Shown here: positions 51,008 through 59,976 of the stretch, one piece after another | How positions within the stretch are numbered: position 1 is the stretch's first letter | Layout: every line of letters starts with the position of its first letter | Source of the DNA: Pelagibius sp. Alg239-R121 | GTDB lineage: Bacteria > Pseudomonadota > Alphaproteobacteria > Kiloniellales > Kiloniellaceae | Assembly (NCBI RefSeq): GCF_947331435.1 | Contig: NZ_CAMZOF010000001.1 | Span: 186,001 to 250,000 of the forward strand | DNA: 64,000 bases | Direction of reading: 5' to 3' | The notes under the pieces: model-generated | What the model was told of the DNA's origin: nothing | Seen by the model: the letters and a program-made list of their open reading frames with translations, nothing else | Databases searched by the model: none | Position numbers and translations under genes: made by a program

Positions 51008-52444
51008 TTATGGTGCGGTGTAGCTGGTCTTCACCGTCGTGTAGAATTCAACCGCATAGCGTCCTTGCTCGCGAGAACCGTAGCTGGAACCTTTACGGCC
51101 ACCGAACGGCACATGGTAATCGACACCGGCTGTCGGCAAATTGACCATGACCATACCTGCCTCGGCATTGCGCTTGAAGTGGCTGGCGTGTTTCAGGGAC
51201 GAAGTAGCGATACCAGCGGAGAGGCCAAAACTGGTGTCATTGGCGGTTGCAAGCGCCTCATCGTAATCCTTGACGCGCAGGACCGTGGCCACCGGACCGA
51301 AGATTTCTTCGCGGTTAACCCGCATATCGTTGCTGGTTTCGGTGAAGAGTGCGGGCTGCAGATAAAAGCCCTCAGTCTCCCGGTTCAAACGTTCACCGCC
51401 CCAGGCGAGTTTGGCGCCTTCTTTCTGTCCCGCCTCGATGTAGGAAAGATCCTGGTCGAGCTGGCTCTGGTCGACCACAGGGCCGATGTGGGTCGTGGGA
51501 TCGAGCGCATTGTCGATTTTGAGCCCTTTGAGTTTTTCGATGACCGTGTTGACGAAGCTGTCATGAATGCCCTCGGTGACGATCAGCCGCGAAGAAGCCG
51601 TGCAGCGCTGGCCCGTCGAGAAAAAGGCGCCGTTCACGGCAGCATCCGCAGCAACGCCAACGTCGGCGTCGTCAAGTACTACAAAGGGGTTCTTGCCGCC
51701 CATTTCCAACTGCACCTTCTTGAGGCTCTCGGCACATTTGGCAGCAACATGTTTACCCGTAGCGACAGAACCTGTGAAGCTAACTCCGTCGATCTGTGGT
51801 GACGACAAGATTGCCTCGCCGACCACGGAACCACGACCCATCACCAGATTGAGCACGCCCGCCGGCAGACCGGCACGCACCAGAATGTCGGAGATGGCCC
51901 AGGCACAGCCTGGGACCAGATCCGCAGGCTTCAGAACCACGCAATTTCCAAAGGCCAAAGCAGGCGCCAGCTTCCACGCAGGGATCGCAATCGGGAAGTT
52001 CCAAGGCGTTATGATGCCGATCACGCCGAGGGGCTCGCGCGTAATTTCAACATCCACGCCGGGACGGATCGACGCGACCTTTTCGCCTGGCGTACGCAGA
52101 GCTTCGCCAGCAAAAAACTTGAATATCTGGCCGGCGCGCATGGTCTCGCCGATACCCTCCGCCAGGGTCTTGCCTTCTTCGCGTGACAGCAGTTCGCCAA
52201 GTTCCGCCTTACGCGCCATGATTTCGTTGCCGGCGGCTTCCAGGATGTCGGCGCGCTGTTGAGGGGTCGTGGCGGCCCAGGCGGGAAAGGCTGCACGCGC
52301 GGCGGCAATGGCTTGTTCGGTCTGCGCCGCAGACGCGCGGGCATAACGTCCTACGACATTGGACAGATCGGAGGGGTTGATGTTGTCGTTCGCATCGCTG
52401 CTGTCGACCCAATCGCCAGCGATGTAGTTGGCCTGCATATTCAT
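51008..52444 (-). CDS. Aldehyde dehydrogenase (2-oxoglutarate-semialdehyde / phosphonoacetaldehyde type undecided)
   Basis: 478-residue NAD(P)-dependent aldehyde dehydrogenase. ITPWNFPIAIP (cofactor region), VSFTGSVATGKHVA, general-base Glu in QLEMGGKNPFVVL, and the catalytic Cys in FFSTGQRCTASSRLIV; C-terminal EIFGPVATV. The STGQRCTASSR wording is typical of 2-oxoglutarate-semialdehyde dehydrogenases. Its place beside an aminoethylphosphonate-type importer on the same strand also makes phosphonoacetaldehyde dehydrogenase possible. The 286-bp gap to the permease gene leaves operon membership open. Confidence 0.88.
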   Translation of the reverse strand: MNMQANYIAGDWVDSSDANDNINPSDLSNVVGRYARASAAQTEQAIAAARAAFPAWAATTPQQRADILEAAGNEIMARKAELGELLSREEGKTLAEGIGETMRAGQIFKFFAGEALRTPGEKVASIRPGVDVEITREPLGVIGIITPWNFPIAIPAWKLAPALAFGNCVVLKPADLVPGCAWAISDILVRAGLPAGVLNLVMGRGSVVGEAILSSPQIDGVSFTGSVATGKHVAAKCAESLKKVQLEMGGKNPFVVLDDADVGVAADAAVNGAFFSTGQRCTASSRLIVTEGIHDSFVNTVIEKLKGLKIDNALDPTTHIGPVVDQSQLDQDLSYIEAGQKEGAKLAWGGERLNRETEGFYLQPALFTETSNDMRVNREEIFGPVATVLRVKDYDEALATANDTSFGLSAGIATSSLKHASHFKRNAEAGMVMVNLPTAGVDYHVPFGGRKGSSYGSREQGRYAVEFYTTVKTSYTAP

Positions 52445-52730
52445 AACGTCAAAAACTCCTCTCTCCGCGTTCGCGAGAACGCCGTGAAAATCTCAATGGA
52501 TCATCGCGCCGCAGCACCATTGCCTTTGCAAGGGCAGAACTCACGGCACGCAAAACCATATGACCAAGATAACGTCCGAGTGCGCTGTCAGATGAGCATC
52601 CGACAGCGACCGGGCCGGGAATGGCATGTAAGCACGAAAAGAACATACCCGACCGTCTGGTCCCTCGGCAATGCAGAGATCCTACGCGTGTATGACGAAA
52701 CCCGCAGACCAGAGTGCGTGTCCCGCGCTT

Positions 52731-54437
52731 TTACCGCCGTCGCCACGCTTGTGTGCGCTTTTCAACGACGCGGGACACCACACCGTAAATCAAAACCACC
52801 GTCAGGTTCGTATAAACGATCATCATGGCCATGGCGGCGGCCGGTGCGATATCCCCGGCGTCGTCCATATTCATCACCGCAACGGACGCCAGATTGGTAT
52901 CAGGCGAATAGAGAAACACCACGGCCGATACCGTCGTCATGGCGTTCATGAAGAGATAAACCGCCATGGAGAAGAGCGCAGGCTGGCAAACCGGCACCGT
53001 GACACGCCTGAAAGTGATCCAAAAGGGCACCTTCAGAGACGAAGAAACGGATTCGAATTCACCATCGATCTGCTTCAGCGCTGTCACCGCGGTCAGGTGT
53101 GCGACGGTATAAAAATGGGCGACCGTTGAGAGCACCAGAATTGCCAGGGTGGCATAGATGCCGTTGAGCGGATTGGACGGATTGTTGAAAAAGAAGATGT
53201 AGGCCAGACCGAGCACCATGCCTGGAACCGCCAGGGGGACCATGGCCATTGCCTGGATGACGACGCGACCAAAGCGCGCGCCCTGCCCTTTTTCGACCAG
53301 ATAGGCCACAGTGAAGATCATGGTCGTGCCGATCAGGGCGGTAAGAGCCGCCAGCTTCATGGAATTGAACCAGGCACCCCAGCCGCCGCCGTCCATGATC
53401 TCAAAATTGTAGTGGGTCAAACCAAGTTCGAGATTATAGGGCCAAAACTTAACCAGGGACGCGTACGCCGCAACGCCTAAAACCAGCAGCAGCATACCGG
53501 CCATCACGGTACAGAATACAAGAGCCCCAATATCGCGGCCGCGCGCAGGCTTCGGCTCATAGGGAACCGCCCGTGCGGACAACAACGCCACCTGACGACG
53601 CTGTACAAGCCGGTCAACGCCGAAGGCCAAAACCGCCGGAATGAGCAGCATCACGCTGACCACCGCCCCCATCTGGAAATTCTGCTGCCCGATCACCTGC
53701 TTGTAGATGTCGGTTGCAAGAACCGAATACTGGCCACCAATAACCTTGGGCACACCGAAATCGGTAATGACCAGCGTGAAGACCACGAAGATTGCGCTGA
53801 TAACACCATACTTTGCTCCGGGCAGAGTTACGGTGAAGAACGTGCGCAGCCTGGAGGCTCGCAGAGCCTCGGCGGCCTCGTACAACCGCGCATCAGAGAG
53901 CGACAAGGCGGTGATCATGATGAGCAGCGCGTGGGGAAAGGTCCAGAAGCTGGAGCCCAGAACGATACCAATAAAACCGTAGATCGGTTCGCCCAGCAGC
54001 AAATCGCGCATGAAGCCCTTTTTGCCGAACATATAGATGAAGGAGATTCCCGGCAGTAACGACGGCGCCAGAATCGGCACCAGGGCGACCAGACGAAAGA
54101 ACCCTTTGAAAGGCATGCAGGTGCGGGTAATCGCATAGGCGTAGGCGAAGGCCAAGCTGATCACAATCACCGTCGCCACGATCGAAACGGTCAGGCTGTT
54201 CGAAATCGAGTAGGACAGCGACGGCGTGTCGAAATAGGTCGCATAGTTCGTCAGGCCAACGAAGGCACCATCCTTGTCCTCGAAGGACTTGGAAAGCATC
54301 GCGTAAAGAGGGAGGATCACTGCAACGATCAGGAAGATCCCGGCGATGGCGATACCGCCACGCATGACCCATGCTTCCGAATCAAAACGCGCACGTGGGC
54401 CAGAGGTGGCGCCGGGTGTCAAAGCAGCATCGGTCAT
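52731..54437 (-). CDS. 2-Aminoethylphosphonate-type ABC transporter permease (fused two-domain)
   Basis: About 568 residues made of two permease halves, each with about six hydrophobic segments and an EAA-like loop: first around DARLYEAAEALRASRLRTFFTVTLPGAKYGV, second around QIDGEFESVSSSLKVPFWITFRRVTVPVCQP. The fusion is characteristic of the putative aminoethylphosphonate / iron-type importers with FbpB-like permeases. ATG 54437 follows the ATPase stop by 4 bp; a GTG at 54455 would overlap it. Last gene of binding protein, ATPase, permease. Confidence 0.9.
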   Translation of the reverse strand: MTDAALTPGATSGPRARFDSEAWVMRGGIAIAGIFLIVAVILPLYAMLSKSFEDKDGAFVGLTNYATYFDTPSLSYSISNSLTVSIVATVIVISLAFAYAYAITRTCMPFKGFFRLVALVPILAPSLLPGISFIYMFGKKGFMRDLLLGEPIYGFIGIVLGSSFWTFPHALLIMITALSLSDARLYEAAEALRASRLRTFFTVTLPGAKYGVISAIFVVFTLVITDFGVPKVIGGQYSVLATDIYKQVIGQQNFQMGAVVSVMLLIPAVLAFGVDRLVQRRQVALLSARAVPYEPKPARGRDIGALVFCTVMAGMLLLVLGVAAYASLVKFWPYNLELGLTHYNFEIMDGGGWGAWFNSMKLAALTALIGTTMIFTVAYLVEKGQGARFGRVVIQAMAMVPLAVPGMVLGLAYIFFFNNPSNPLNGIYATLAILVLSTVAHFYTVAHLTAVTALKQIDGEFESVSSSLKVPFWITFRRVTVPVCQPALFSMAVYLFMNAMTTVSAVVFLYSPDTNLASVAVMNMDDAGDIAPAAAMAMMIVYTNLTVVLIYGVVSRVVEKRTQAWRRR

Positions 54438-54441
54438 GACA

Positions 54442-55557
54442 CTACACTGCTCCACTTGAGAAGATGCGTACGCGATCAGCCGGCAACTCGACCGTCAGAT
54501 CCTTCCCTGTTTCCAGGCCCATGCGCCGTACGGCGTTGATCGAGAAATCCGCCAGAAGGTGAGATTCGCCCAGGGCTTCACAGGAAAGCTCCGCCCGGAA
54601 GAAGGAGCCCAGGAATTCCATATCCTCGATACGCGCATCAAAGGCATTGCCTGGACTCTCGATGACATCGGGCGCACCTGGCGAACGGGCACCGGCGCCG
54701 TGGGGTATGACGTCCTCTGGACGGATCGCAAGGATTGCGGGCGCACCGCTTTGGATCTTGTGATCCTGGCATGCGAGACTCAACGCGCCGAGCTTCACAC
54801 CGCCGGCACCGTTCACTTCGCAGGGCAACTGGTTCATGGTGCCGATGAAATTGGCGACGAATGGGCTGACCGGTTCGCGGTAAATTTCAAGCGGTGAGCC
54901 GACCTGTTCGACAACACCGTGATCCATGACCACGATGCGGTCGGCCATGGTCAACGCCTCTTCCTGATCATGGGTCACCATAATAGTGGTCACACCCAGT
55001 CGGCGCTGCAGGCTTTTGATTTCGTGACGCAAGTGTCCCCGCACCTTGGCATCCAAGGCAGACAAGGGTTCATCGAGAAGCAGCAGTCCCGGCGACATGG
55101 CCAAGGCGCGTGCGAGAGCCACTCGCTGTTGCTGCCCGCCCGAGAGCTGCGCCGGGTACTTGTCGCCCTGATCAGGCAAACCGACCAAAGCAAGCAGTTC
55201 CTCAACCCGATTACTCGTTGCCTCTCGAGCCGAACCCGTGTTGTCGAGGCCGTAAGCGACGTTCTTGTTCACAGTGAGATTGGGAAAAAGCGCATAGGAC
55301 TGAAACACGATACCGAAGTCGCGCTGGGACGGCGGCAGGTTCGAAATATCGACCTCTGCCTGAGTAATCTGGCCCGCCGATTGAATTTCCAGACCAGCGA
55401 TGATGCGCAGAAGGGTTGTCTTGCCACAGCCCGAAGGGCCAAGGAAGCAGACGAACTCGCCTTCATTCACATCGAGTGCGATATCCTGCAAAGCCGTAAA
55501 GCTGCCAAAGGATTTCGAAACGCCTTGCAGGCGTAGGTACGGCGCCGAAGCGGACAT
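54442..55557 (-). CDS. 2-Aminoethylphosphonate-type ABC transporter ATP-binding protein
   Basis: 371 residues. ATPase domain: Walker A GPSGCGKTT, Q-loop VFQSYALFPNL, signature LSGGQQQR, Walker B LLLDEPLSALDA, H-loop MVTHDQEEA. It is followed by a TOBE-type C-terminal regulatory domain (about 240-371; RPEDVIPHG). ATG 55557 with GAGGG about 6 nt upstream is chosen; an upstream start at 55596 adds 13 non-conserved residues. Preceded by a hairpin after the binding-protein gene. Confidence 0.92.
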   Translation of the reverse strand: MSASAPYLRLQGVSKSFGSFTALQDIALDVNEGEFVCFLGPSGCGKTTLLRIIAGLEIQSAGQITQAEVDISNLPPSQRDFGIVFQSYALFPNLTVNKNVAYGLDNTGSAREATSNRVEELLALVGLPDQGDKYPAQLSGGQQQRVALARALAMSPGLLLLDEPLSALDAKVRGHLRHEIKSLQRRLGVTTIMVTHDQEEALTMADRIVVMDHGVVEQVGSPLEIYREPVSPFVANFIGTMNQLPCEVNGAGGVKLGALSLACQDHKIQSGAPAILAIRPEDVIPHGAGARSPGAPDVIESPGNAFDARIEDMEFLGSFFRAELSCEALGESHLLADFSINAVRRMGLETGKDLTVELPADRVRIFSSGAV

Positions 55558-55581
55558 AACGGCCCTCTCGTCAAAAGAGCG

Positions 55582-55611
55582 GCGCGGCAGACCCATTCAG
55601 GCCCGCCGCGC
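55582..55611 (-). terminator. Intercistronic hairpin after the binding-protein gene
   Basis: GCGCGGC (55582-55588) pairs with GCCGCGC (55605-55611) in the 68-bp spacer between binding protein and ATPase. Probably attenuates read-through or protects the receptor mRNA so that more receptor is made; no T-run. Confidence 0.45.
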
Positions 55612-55625
55612 ACAGATCAACAGGC

Positions 55626-56657
55626 CTATTTCGCCTCGGATTTGGAATCGTAACGCTTCTGCCACTCGGCCAGAATGCTCTTGCGGTTCTTGGCGGCAAA
55701 GTCGAAGTCGTTATCAATCATCGCATCAACCAGACCTTCGGGGAAGTGCTCGACCGGCTTGGCCACACCAGGATAGGCAACAACGGCATAACCAGCGTTG
55801 TACATTTCGTTGGCTTCCTTGGTGACGATGAAGTCCATCAATTTCTGCGCGGCACCCATGGCGTCCGTGCCCTTGACGATGGCCGCGGCTTCCATGTCCC
55901 AGCCGACGCCTTCTGAGGGGACGATAATCTCAAGTGGCGCACCGGCGGCTTTGGATTTCGCGCCCCGGAAGGCGAAGGAAACGCCGATTGGAATCTCGCC
56001 TGCAGCGGCGAGTTTACAGGGCTTGGAGCCGGAATGGGTATAGCGGGCGATGTTGTCGTGCAGTCCGTCCATGTAGGACCAGCCGCCTTCTTCACCGAAC
56101 ATCTGCAGCCAGGAGGAAACGTCCAGGAAACCGGTACCTGATGACGCCGGATTCGGCATGATCACGTGCCCCTTATAGACCGGTTTGGTGAGGTCCTTCC
56201 AGGAGGCAGGCATCGGCAAACCAGCGGCCTCAGCCTCGGGAATGTTGACACAAACCGAAGCAACCCAAGCATCCATACCCACCCAGGACGGCGGGGTCGC
56301 TGAGTCGACAAACTTCGCATCCAGGTCCTTAACGCCCTTCGGTGCGTAAGGTTCAAGCATGCCTTCGCCCTTTAGCAGGATGAGACTGGTTCCCGCCAGG
56401 CCCCAGACCACATCAGCCTGCGGATTGTCTTTTTCCGCCAGCAGCTTGGCCGTTACGATACCCGTCGAATCGCGAACCCACTTGATCTCGATGTCGGGAT
56501 GATGAGCATTGAAGGCTGCTGCGTACTTTGCGAGATCTTCCGCCTCGACCGCAGTATAGACGGTTAGCGTTTCGGCCGACGCGGCATTGACCGCAAGCCC
56601 GCTTGCAATGGCGAGGGCGGCCACGCCGCTCGCGTATTTAGAGATATCGATTTTCAT
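55626..56657 (-). CDS. 2-Aminoethylphosphonate-type ABC transporter substrate-binding protein
   Basis: 343 residues with a signal peptide (cleavage near NAASA-ET). The mature start LTVYTAVEAEDLAKYAAAFN and the following IKWVRDSTGIVTAKLLAEKDNPQADVVWGLAGTSL pattern are those of the 'putative aminoethylphosphonate' receptors, a branch of the FbpA (ferric/phosphonate) group. NPASSGTGFLDVSSWLQ and PVEHFPEGL also fit. No C-P bond-cleaving enzyme is visible in the window, so the ligand assignment rests on family resemblance. Confidence 0.9.
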   Translation of the reverse strand: MKIDISKYASGVAALAIASGLAVNAASAETLTVYTAVEAEDLAKYAAAFNAHHPDIEIKWVRDSTGIVTAKLLAEKDNPQADVVWGLAGTSLILLKGEGMLEPYAPKGVKDLDAKFVDSATPPSWVGMDAWVASVCVNIPEAEAAGLPMPASWKDLTKPVYKGHVIMPNPASSGTGFLDVSSWLQMFGEEGGWSYMDGLHDNIARYTHSGSKPCKLAAAGEIPIGVSFAFRGAKSKAAGAPLEIIVPSEGVGWDMEAAAIVKGTDAMGAAQKLMDFIVTKEANEMYNAGYAVVAYPGVAKPVEHFPEGLVDAMIDNDFDFAAKNRKSILAEWQKRYDSKSEAK

Positions 56658-56750
56658 TTTTAACTTCCCTGTACTATTTACGATTTAGATTTATTTGCTC
56701 GTGGAGTTGAGATCCCCATTCTCTCCAGGCGAGTAAACTCGTCCTGTTTC

Positions 56751-58472
56751 TTATGACTTTGGTTCAGCGATTGTAGAGTTCCCCTCCAATCCCTGGCTGC
56801 GCAAGCGTTCGGCTTGCTCCTCGCTCACCAGACGGGAACTTCGCAGCTCTCCTCGGCGACTTAGAATCGGATAGGCCACAGAGGTTAGGTGAGAATTGAT
56901 ACGTTTGAAATCGCGCAGCATGTCGAGATGTAGACTGCTGGTTTCGATACTCTCAACCATGCCCGAACGAAGGCGTTCCAGATGCCATTCCGTGCCTTCG
57001 AGCTCCATCTTCCGGAACTGGTCTTTCCGCGCCATCAGCGACCGCGCCTGCTGGGCATCTTGGCTGATGAACACGCTCAGTGACAGGCGGACCGTTTCCA
57101 TCAGCATGGCATGGACATTTGCCAACTCTGACAAACCCTGATCCGAAAAACTCAGCTTGCCTTTGATTTTTTTTGCCGCAAGTTCCATCAAGTTTTTGTC
57201 GATGATGTCACCGACATGTTCCAGATTAGTCGTGAAGGTAATAATCTCGATGCAGCGTCGGCTCTCGTCATCATCCAGTTCGTCCCGGGAGAGACGCATC
57301 AAGTAGAGCTTTACCGCCTCGTAGAGCTGGTCGACTTGATCTTCCTGCGCTTCAACATCGGACAGCAGTGCTTTGTCATCTTCCCGAAAGACCCGGATGG
57401 TTTTGGCCAGCATGTCTTCGATGATGTCGCCCATTCGCAAGGTTTCCCGCGCCGCCATGCTGAGGGCCAGCGACGGCGTCTCCAACAGATGCTCGTCGAG
57501 ATGGCGCGGACCGGTATCATTCAGATTGACCGCGGGTTCAGGCAGAACCTTTGTCGTGAGCACCGCAATCGGCCCCACCAAAACAAGCGACAGCACACAA
57601 AGCGCCGCGTTAAAGGCGACGTGGAACGCGACGACCTGTTCCGCCGGTCCGGGCACGAGACGCACCAGTTCAGGCTCCAGCCAAGGCAGTGCGATCCAGC
57701 AGGCCACAACCCCGAGAAAGCGAAAGAAGAGATTCCCCAACGGTACCCTGCGGGCAGAAATCGGTTCTGCGATCGTCGCACTGATCGCCGGCAAGGCAGC
57801 CCCCAAATTGACACCCAGCACGATGGTCATCAGCGCATCGACCGGGAAAGCACCTGCCACGGCAAGGGAGGAGACCAGCAGGACAACAGCAACGCTGGAA
57901 TAGGCCATCCAGGTCAGAACCAAGCCAACCACGACCGCCAGGAAAGGTTCGTTGGCCATGGCGTTTAAGACTTGGCTGACAATCTCACTGTTGCCGAGCG
58001 AGCGTGACGCGGTTCCAATCACATTAAGAGCGACCAGCAGCATCGCAAAGCCGATCAATATACGGCCGATGTGTTTGATTCGAGGGCTGCGCTTCTCACC
58101 CGATGCGTGAACGACATAACCCAGAAACGCAAAAACCGGCCAGACAGCCGCAATACCCGAGGCAACGACGACAACGGCAACCGACGATCCCAGATCTGCC
58201 CCCAGCATCACAGCCAAGGCCGGCGCGGTTGTCAGCGCGCCGCGCCCCACGAAGGAACAGACGATAAGCGCCGTTGCCGTCGAAGACTGCACGAGAGATG
58301 CGACAAGCGCTCCGGCACCAGCGGCGAAAATCCTATTACTGGTCCAGGCAGCGACAACGCTGCGCAGTTCTGTTCCGAACGCGCGAGTCATGCCGGTCCG
58401 AATCATCCGCGCACCCCAAAGAAGCAGCGCGACGCCACCCAAAATCGTCAAAAAAACCTCAGTACCACTCAA
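56751..58472 (-). CDS. Na+/phosphate cotransporter family protein with PhoU-like domain
   Basis: 573 residues. The N-terminal part has two Na/Pi-cotransporter (NptA/PF02690) repeats, each with a Gln-Ser-Ser-Thr-Ala motif region (ALVASLVQSSTATALIVCSF near 55-75; second repeat around VLTWMAYSSVAVVLLVSSLA). About ten hydrophobic segments reach to about residue 305. The C-terminal 230 residues form two PhoU-like helical bundles (around FTTNLEHVGDIIDKNLMEL). Imports phosphate with sodium, or exports it; its neighbour on the right of the phosphonate-type importer suggests phosphorus supply. Separately transcribed (93 bp from the importer). Confidence 0.9.
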   Translation of the reverse strand: MSGTEVFLTILGGVALLLWGARMIRTGMTRAFGTELRSVVAAWTSNRIFAAGAGALVASLVQSSTATALIVCSFVGRGALTTAPALAVMLGADLGSSVAVVVVASGIAAVWPVFAFLGYVVHASGEKRSPRIKHIGRILIGFAMLLVALNVIGTASRSLGNSEIVSQVLNAMANEPFLAVVVGLVLTWMAYSSVAVVLLVSSLAVAGAFPVDALMTIVLGVNLGAALPAISATIAEPISARRVPLGNLFFRFLGVVACWIALPWLEPELVRLVPGPAEQVVAFHVAFNAALCVLSLVLVGPIAVLTTKVLPEPAVNLNDTGPRHLDEHLLETPSLALSMAARETLRMGDIIEDMLAKTIRVFREDDKALLSDVEAQEDQVDQLYEAVKLYLMRLSRDELDDDESRRCIEIITFTTNLEHVGDIIDKNLMELAAKKIKGKLSFSDQGLSELANVHAMLMETVRLSLSVFISQDAQQARSLMARKDQFRKMELEGTEWHLERLRSGMVESIETSSLHLDMLRDFKRINSHLTSVAYPILSRRGELRSSRLVSEEQAERLRSQGLEGNSTIAEPKS

Positions 58473-58614
58473 ACCTTTGTCCTTCGTTCGGTCTTGTCTG
58501 CTCAGCCTTCTCGGTTACGTTTGTCATCCTGGTCTTGGCCGGGGAGCACAACTTTGCCGGAGGTGCTGCTCAATCGCTTGCAGCGCGTTCGCTGTGTACC
58601 CTAGCCCCGAATCC

Positions 58615-58878
58615 TTAACCCCGCCGAGTGGCGACATCACAATCTGATATTTCGGCACGCCTCAGATGTTCGCCCTGTCGACCGACAAGCCATTCGAACT
58701 GGCTGGAATACGGTCCGCTGACCTCTTTGGCCATCAGTTCCGCTGACTGATCAATCTCGTCAACAAAGGTCAGCGACTGCGGGGCATCGTGGCATTCACA
58801 ATTGTACAGGATTTCAACGCCGGTTTCCCCTGATTTGTAACCCCTACACCTCCTCGCCATATCTTCCGTCAAATTCAT
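58615..58878 (-). CDS. Small hypothetical protein
   Basis: About 87 residues, starting MNLTEDMARRCRGYKSGETG and containing ILYNCECHDAPQSLTFVDEIDQ and QFEWLVGRQGEHLRR. Cys-Glu-Cys-His could bind a metal. A longer form from 58920 is possible. No family recognised. It lies between the Na/Pi gene and the peptide importer, reading in the same direction as both. Confidence 0.4.
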   Translation of the reverse strand: MNLTEDMARRCRGYKSGETGVEILYNCECHDAPQSLTFVDEIDQSAELMAKEVSGPYSSQFEWLVGRQGEHLRRAEISDCDVATRRG

Positions 58879-58968
58879 CTCTTTTATCCAACTCGAGCCT
58901 GATCGTTTTTCGCTGGCCATGTGAGTAACATGAACAAGTGTCTTTAACGTCCTAATCCACCGATAGCT

Positions 58969-59976
58969 TTACAATGGCGCTGCCGCCACAGTCTCGTCTG
59001 CATAGTGACAGGCGACCATGTGTTCGGGGGCCAACTCTCGCCAGGCGGGCGCGTCGACCCGGCAGTTGTCTTTGGCGATCGGACATCTGGTATGAAATCG
59101 GCAGCCCGACGGTACGTTGGCCGGCGAGGGAATTTCTCCCTCCAGCTTTTGTGCCCTGCCACGGTCATCGGGATCCAAAGACGGAATCGCGGACAGCAGA
59201 GCTTTGGTATAGGGGTGTCGCGGCGTCGAAAAGAGTTCCCGCGACGGCGCCGTCTCGACAATCGAACCCAAATACATCACTGCCACCTGATCGCAAGTAT
59301 GGGCCACAACACTCAGATCATGACTGATAAACAGAAAGGTGATGTCCATGTCCTCCTGCAACGTGCGCAGGAGATTCAATATATCGGCCTGAATAGAGAC
59401 GTCCAAGGCGGCAACGCTTTCATCAGCAACGATGAACTTCGGTTGACAAACCAAGGCTCGAGCAATCGAAATACGTTGTCTCTGGCCGCCGGAAAAAGCG
59501 TGAGGGAAGCGTCGCAGATGTTCGAGATTCAAGCGGCACTTAGCCGCAATCTCGCGGACGCGTTCATCGGTTTCATCCCGCGATGAGGTCAAACCCATCA
59601 CTTCGAGAGGCTCAGCGATGATATCGCGCACCGTCATGCGTGGACTGAGCGCTGCGTAGGGATCCTGAAAAATGAGCTGCGCCCGTTTGCGGTAATCCTT
59701 CAGTTCTGCTTTTCCGATATTGGCAATGTCAAACTCGGCTTCGCCGTCGTTGTAGCGTACATGACCGCTGGTGATCGGTGCTGCTTTCAAGATGGCCCGA
59801 CCCAGTGTCGTCTTACCCGAACCACTCTCACCGACGAGCCCGAAAAACGATCCCTTGGGAATATCCAGTGAGACGTCGTCGATCGCCTTTACTACCAGTC
59901 GTTCGCCGAGAACCTTATGCCCGAGTCCATAGTGCACGGAGAGATTTCGGATGGAAATGTGAGATGGAGTGCTCAT
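58969..59976 (-). CDS. Oligopeptide/dipeptide-type ABC transporter ATP-binding protein (DppF/OppF)
   Basis: 335 residues. Walker A GESGSGKTT, Q-loop IFQDPYAALSPRMTV, signature FSGGQRQRISIARAL, Walker B FIVADESVAALD (Glu replaced by Glu-Ser pattern normal for the family), H-loop FISHDLSVV. The C-terminal oligopeptide-type extension has the Cys cluster GCRFHTRCPIAKDNC that may hold an Fe-S cluster. Overlaps the DppD-like gene by 4 bp; last gene of the importer operon. Confidence 0.93.
   Translation of the reverse strand: MSTPSHISIRNLSVHYGLGHKVLGERLVVKAIDDVSLDIPKGSFFGLVGESGSGKTTLGRAILKAAPITSGHVRYNDGEAEFDIANIGKAELKDYRKRAQLIFQDPYAALSPRMTVRDIIAEPLEVMGLTSSRDETDERVREIAAKCRLNLEHLRRFPHAFSGGQRQRISIARALVCQPKFIVADESVAALDVSIQADILNLLRTLQEDMDITFLFISHDLSVVAHTCDQVAVMYLGSIVETAPSRELFSTPRHPYTKALLSAIPSLDPDDRGRAQKLEGEIPSPANVPSGCRFHTRCPIAKDNCRVDAPAWRELAPEHMVACHYADETVAAAPL

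Noticed and set aside
57216-57968. 250-codon plus-strand frame inside the Na/Pi cotransporter
   Set aside because: Antisense shadow, rich in Gln/His/Arg; the minus-strand protein has the full transporter and PhoU architecture.
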